Below are positions 62,831-64,000 of a stretch of DNA of 64,000 nucleotides, one piece after another. The notes below the pieces were generated by a model. That model had not been told where the DNA came from, did not search any database, and was given only the letters and a program-made list of their open reading frames with translations. A program made the translations under genes and the position numbers. The first letter of the stretch is position 1. Every line of letters begins with the position of its first letter. This DNA is from Ailanthus altissimus (lineage: Eukaryota; Streptophyta; Magnoliopsida; Sapindales; Simaroubaceae), in the NCBI GenBank assembly GCA_946807835.1, contig OX327690.1:8342501-8406500 (forward strand). Reading direction: 5' to 3'.

Positions 62831-63376
62831 TTGTTGTCTGATTTTTGTTGGTCTTTTCTTTAAGTATTTAGGCTGAATTATAACAAGTAAATGGTAAATT
62901 AGATAGAGGATAGAAGTAAAAAGAAGTCTTGTTAAGTCAATGGACGTCACAAGGATTAATTTAGGATTTTGACGTCACACTTTTGATGATCAAAGAGTGA
63001 TAAGTTAGTAACTATCTTCAAGAGCTGGAAAACTTGAGAAGATAATTTTTAAGAGAAAAAGTTTTTCTTTTTCGTGCATAAAATTCAAGAATGAGACAAC
63101 TGCTTCTATAAGACTTTAAGATGCTTTATATAAGCTTATAAGATGAGGGGAAACCCTAATATTGCCTAATTAACTTAAAAAGTCCAAAATAAACCCAATC
63201 TGACTTAATAATTTAAAATAAAGCTAAATAAGTTCAAAATGACCCAAATACATAAAATAAAGAGAGATAAGTGAAGTAATAAAAAATAGAAATATAAGAA
63301 GCAAATTAAGCCCAATAGCAAGGAAAGAAAGCCCTCAGTTGCCTCCTTAAGCCTAATGTCACCAAACGCCTCTAAA
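62831..63376 (-). repeat. probable 3' region/LTR of a minus-strand gypsy element
   Basis: It follows the pol end on the minus strand. A TATA-like CTTATATAAAGC lies at about 63125-63136 and a CAATCTG-rich leader further on. The borders are not defined because the second LTR is outside the window. Confidence 0.4.
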
Positions 63377-64000
63377 TCACGTCTCAATCTCTAATTGAAG
63401 ACAAATAAACACCTTTAGCTCATTTCCATTCAGATCACAAGTTTCTAAGCCGATATAAGTTTTAATAGCTCTAATTTGACTACTTATGACCTTTTGAAGC
63501 TGTTTGGCCTTAGCTCTTGTTATTGGATCATCTGAAACCTCTTTTATGCTCAGTTCACCTTCTTGAGTTGATTTAAAACCTTCATGATGCACATCATCAC
63601 CCCCGAGCAGAGAATGATTTGCCCTCAAATCATAATCTTTTGGATCTTCCAAATAAGGAGATAAGTCCTTCACATTAAAAGTGGCTGAAACATTGTAATC
63701 ACCAGGAAGATCAACTTTGTAAGCATTATTATTCATCTTCTCTACAATCCAAAATGGTCCATCAACTCTTGGCATCAACTTGGACTTCCGCTTGCTAGAA
63801 AATCTTCCCTTGCTAAGATAAATCTAAACAAGATCATCAGGTTCAAAGCTAATCATTTTTCGTCCTTTATTAGCATGCTTAACATACTTAGGTGTTTTCT
63901 CCTTAATATGAATTCAAACCTGGTCATGAAGCTTTTTCATCAATTCTGCCTTCTTAACCCCATCCATAAATGTCCTTTCATCAATTGGAATAGGAACAAG
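63377..64000 (-). pseudogene. gypsy integrase C-terminal region, continuing outside the window
   Basis: On the minus strand: EFxPDDLV-like FEPDDLV (about 63850), SSKRKSKLMPRVDGPFWIVE, NNAYKVDLPGDYNVSATFNV and DLSPYLEDPKDYDLRANHS, the usual end of plant gypsy integrases without a chromodomain. The open part covers 63778-63377. Stops lie at about 63820 and 63920 (again usual W positions such as DLVW). The rest of pol lies right of the window. Confidence 0.8.

Overview
This window is nuclear DNA of a eudicot plant. Three things show this: multi-exon genes with GT..AG introns, a plant-type WD40/inositol-polyphosphate 5-phosphatase, and AT-rich intergenic DNA packed with plant LTR retrotransposons (Ty3/gypsy chromovirus and Athila-like, Ty1/copia) and hAT debris. 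I cannot name the species. No tRNA, rRNA or CRISPR locus was seen.

Layout. 1-4416 is the 3' part of a decayed chromovirus whose 5' end lies outside the window. 5479-7419 (minus) holds the first four exons of an NADPH-dependent 2-alkenal reductase-like gene; its last exons are not in the window. 8395-9085 is a degenerate ~51-bp minisatellite. 9117-13272 holds two diverged LTR-like sequences in opposite orientation, forming a large inverted repeat. 13393-33981 is an old copia element with ~1.4-kb LTRs. Its interior holds a nearly full-length Athila-like gypsy element on the minus strand (15155-26018) and an opposite-facing related LTR (about 26019-27396). 33982-36100 is AT-rich and looks empty.

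36550-56296 (minus) is an apparently intact FRA3-like (5PTase12/13/14 family) gene. Its exons join in phase to about 1103 codons, or 1137 if one 102-nt in-frame intron is retained. Its introns carry a 4.47-kb copia element with CTAAC target duplications (intron containing 39021-43493), a 1-kb solo LTR with ACAAT target duplications (54333-55340), and a TIR-like element (about 49040-51015).

57536-61563 is a decayed hAT transposon. It is interrupted by the 5' LTR and gag start of another copia element (61564-62830), of the same LTR family as the solo LTR. The window ends in the 3' part of a minus-strand gypsy element.

The two cellular genes face the same way and have no evident functional link. 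The most unusual structures are: (1) the Athila 3' LTR, replaced by a near-perfect 416-bp palindrome whose outer tip recreates the U3 end; (2) arrays of a degenerate GC-rich palindrome of the type AGCGCCGCGGCGCT, just upstream of TATA-like boxes in copia and gypsy LTRs and again inside the Athila element before its third ORF; (3) the in-frame 102-nt intron of the 5-phosphatase gene, which would encode a hydrophobic segment inside the catalytic region. All alignments and splice sites were done by eye; identity figures are hand counts.
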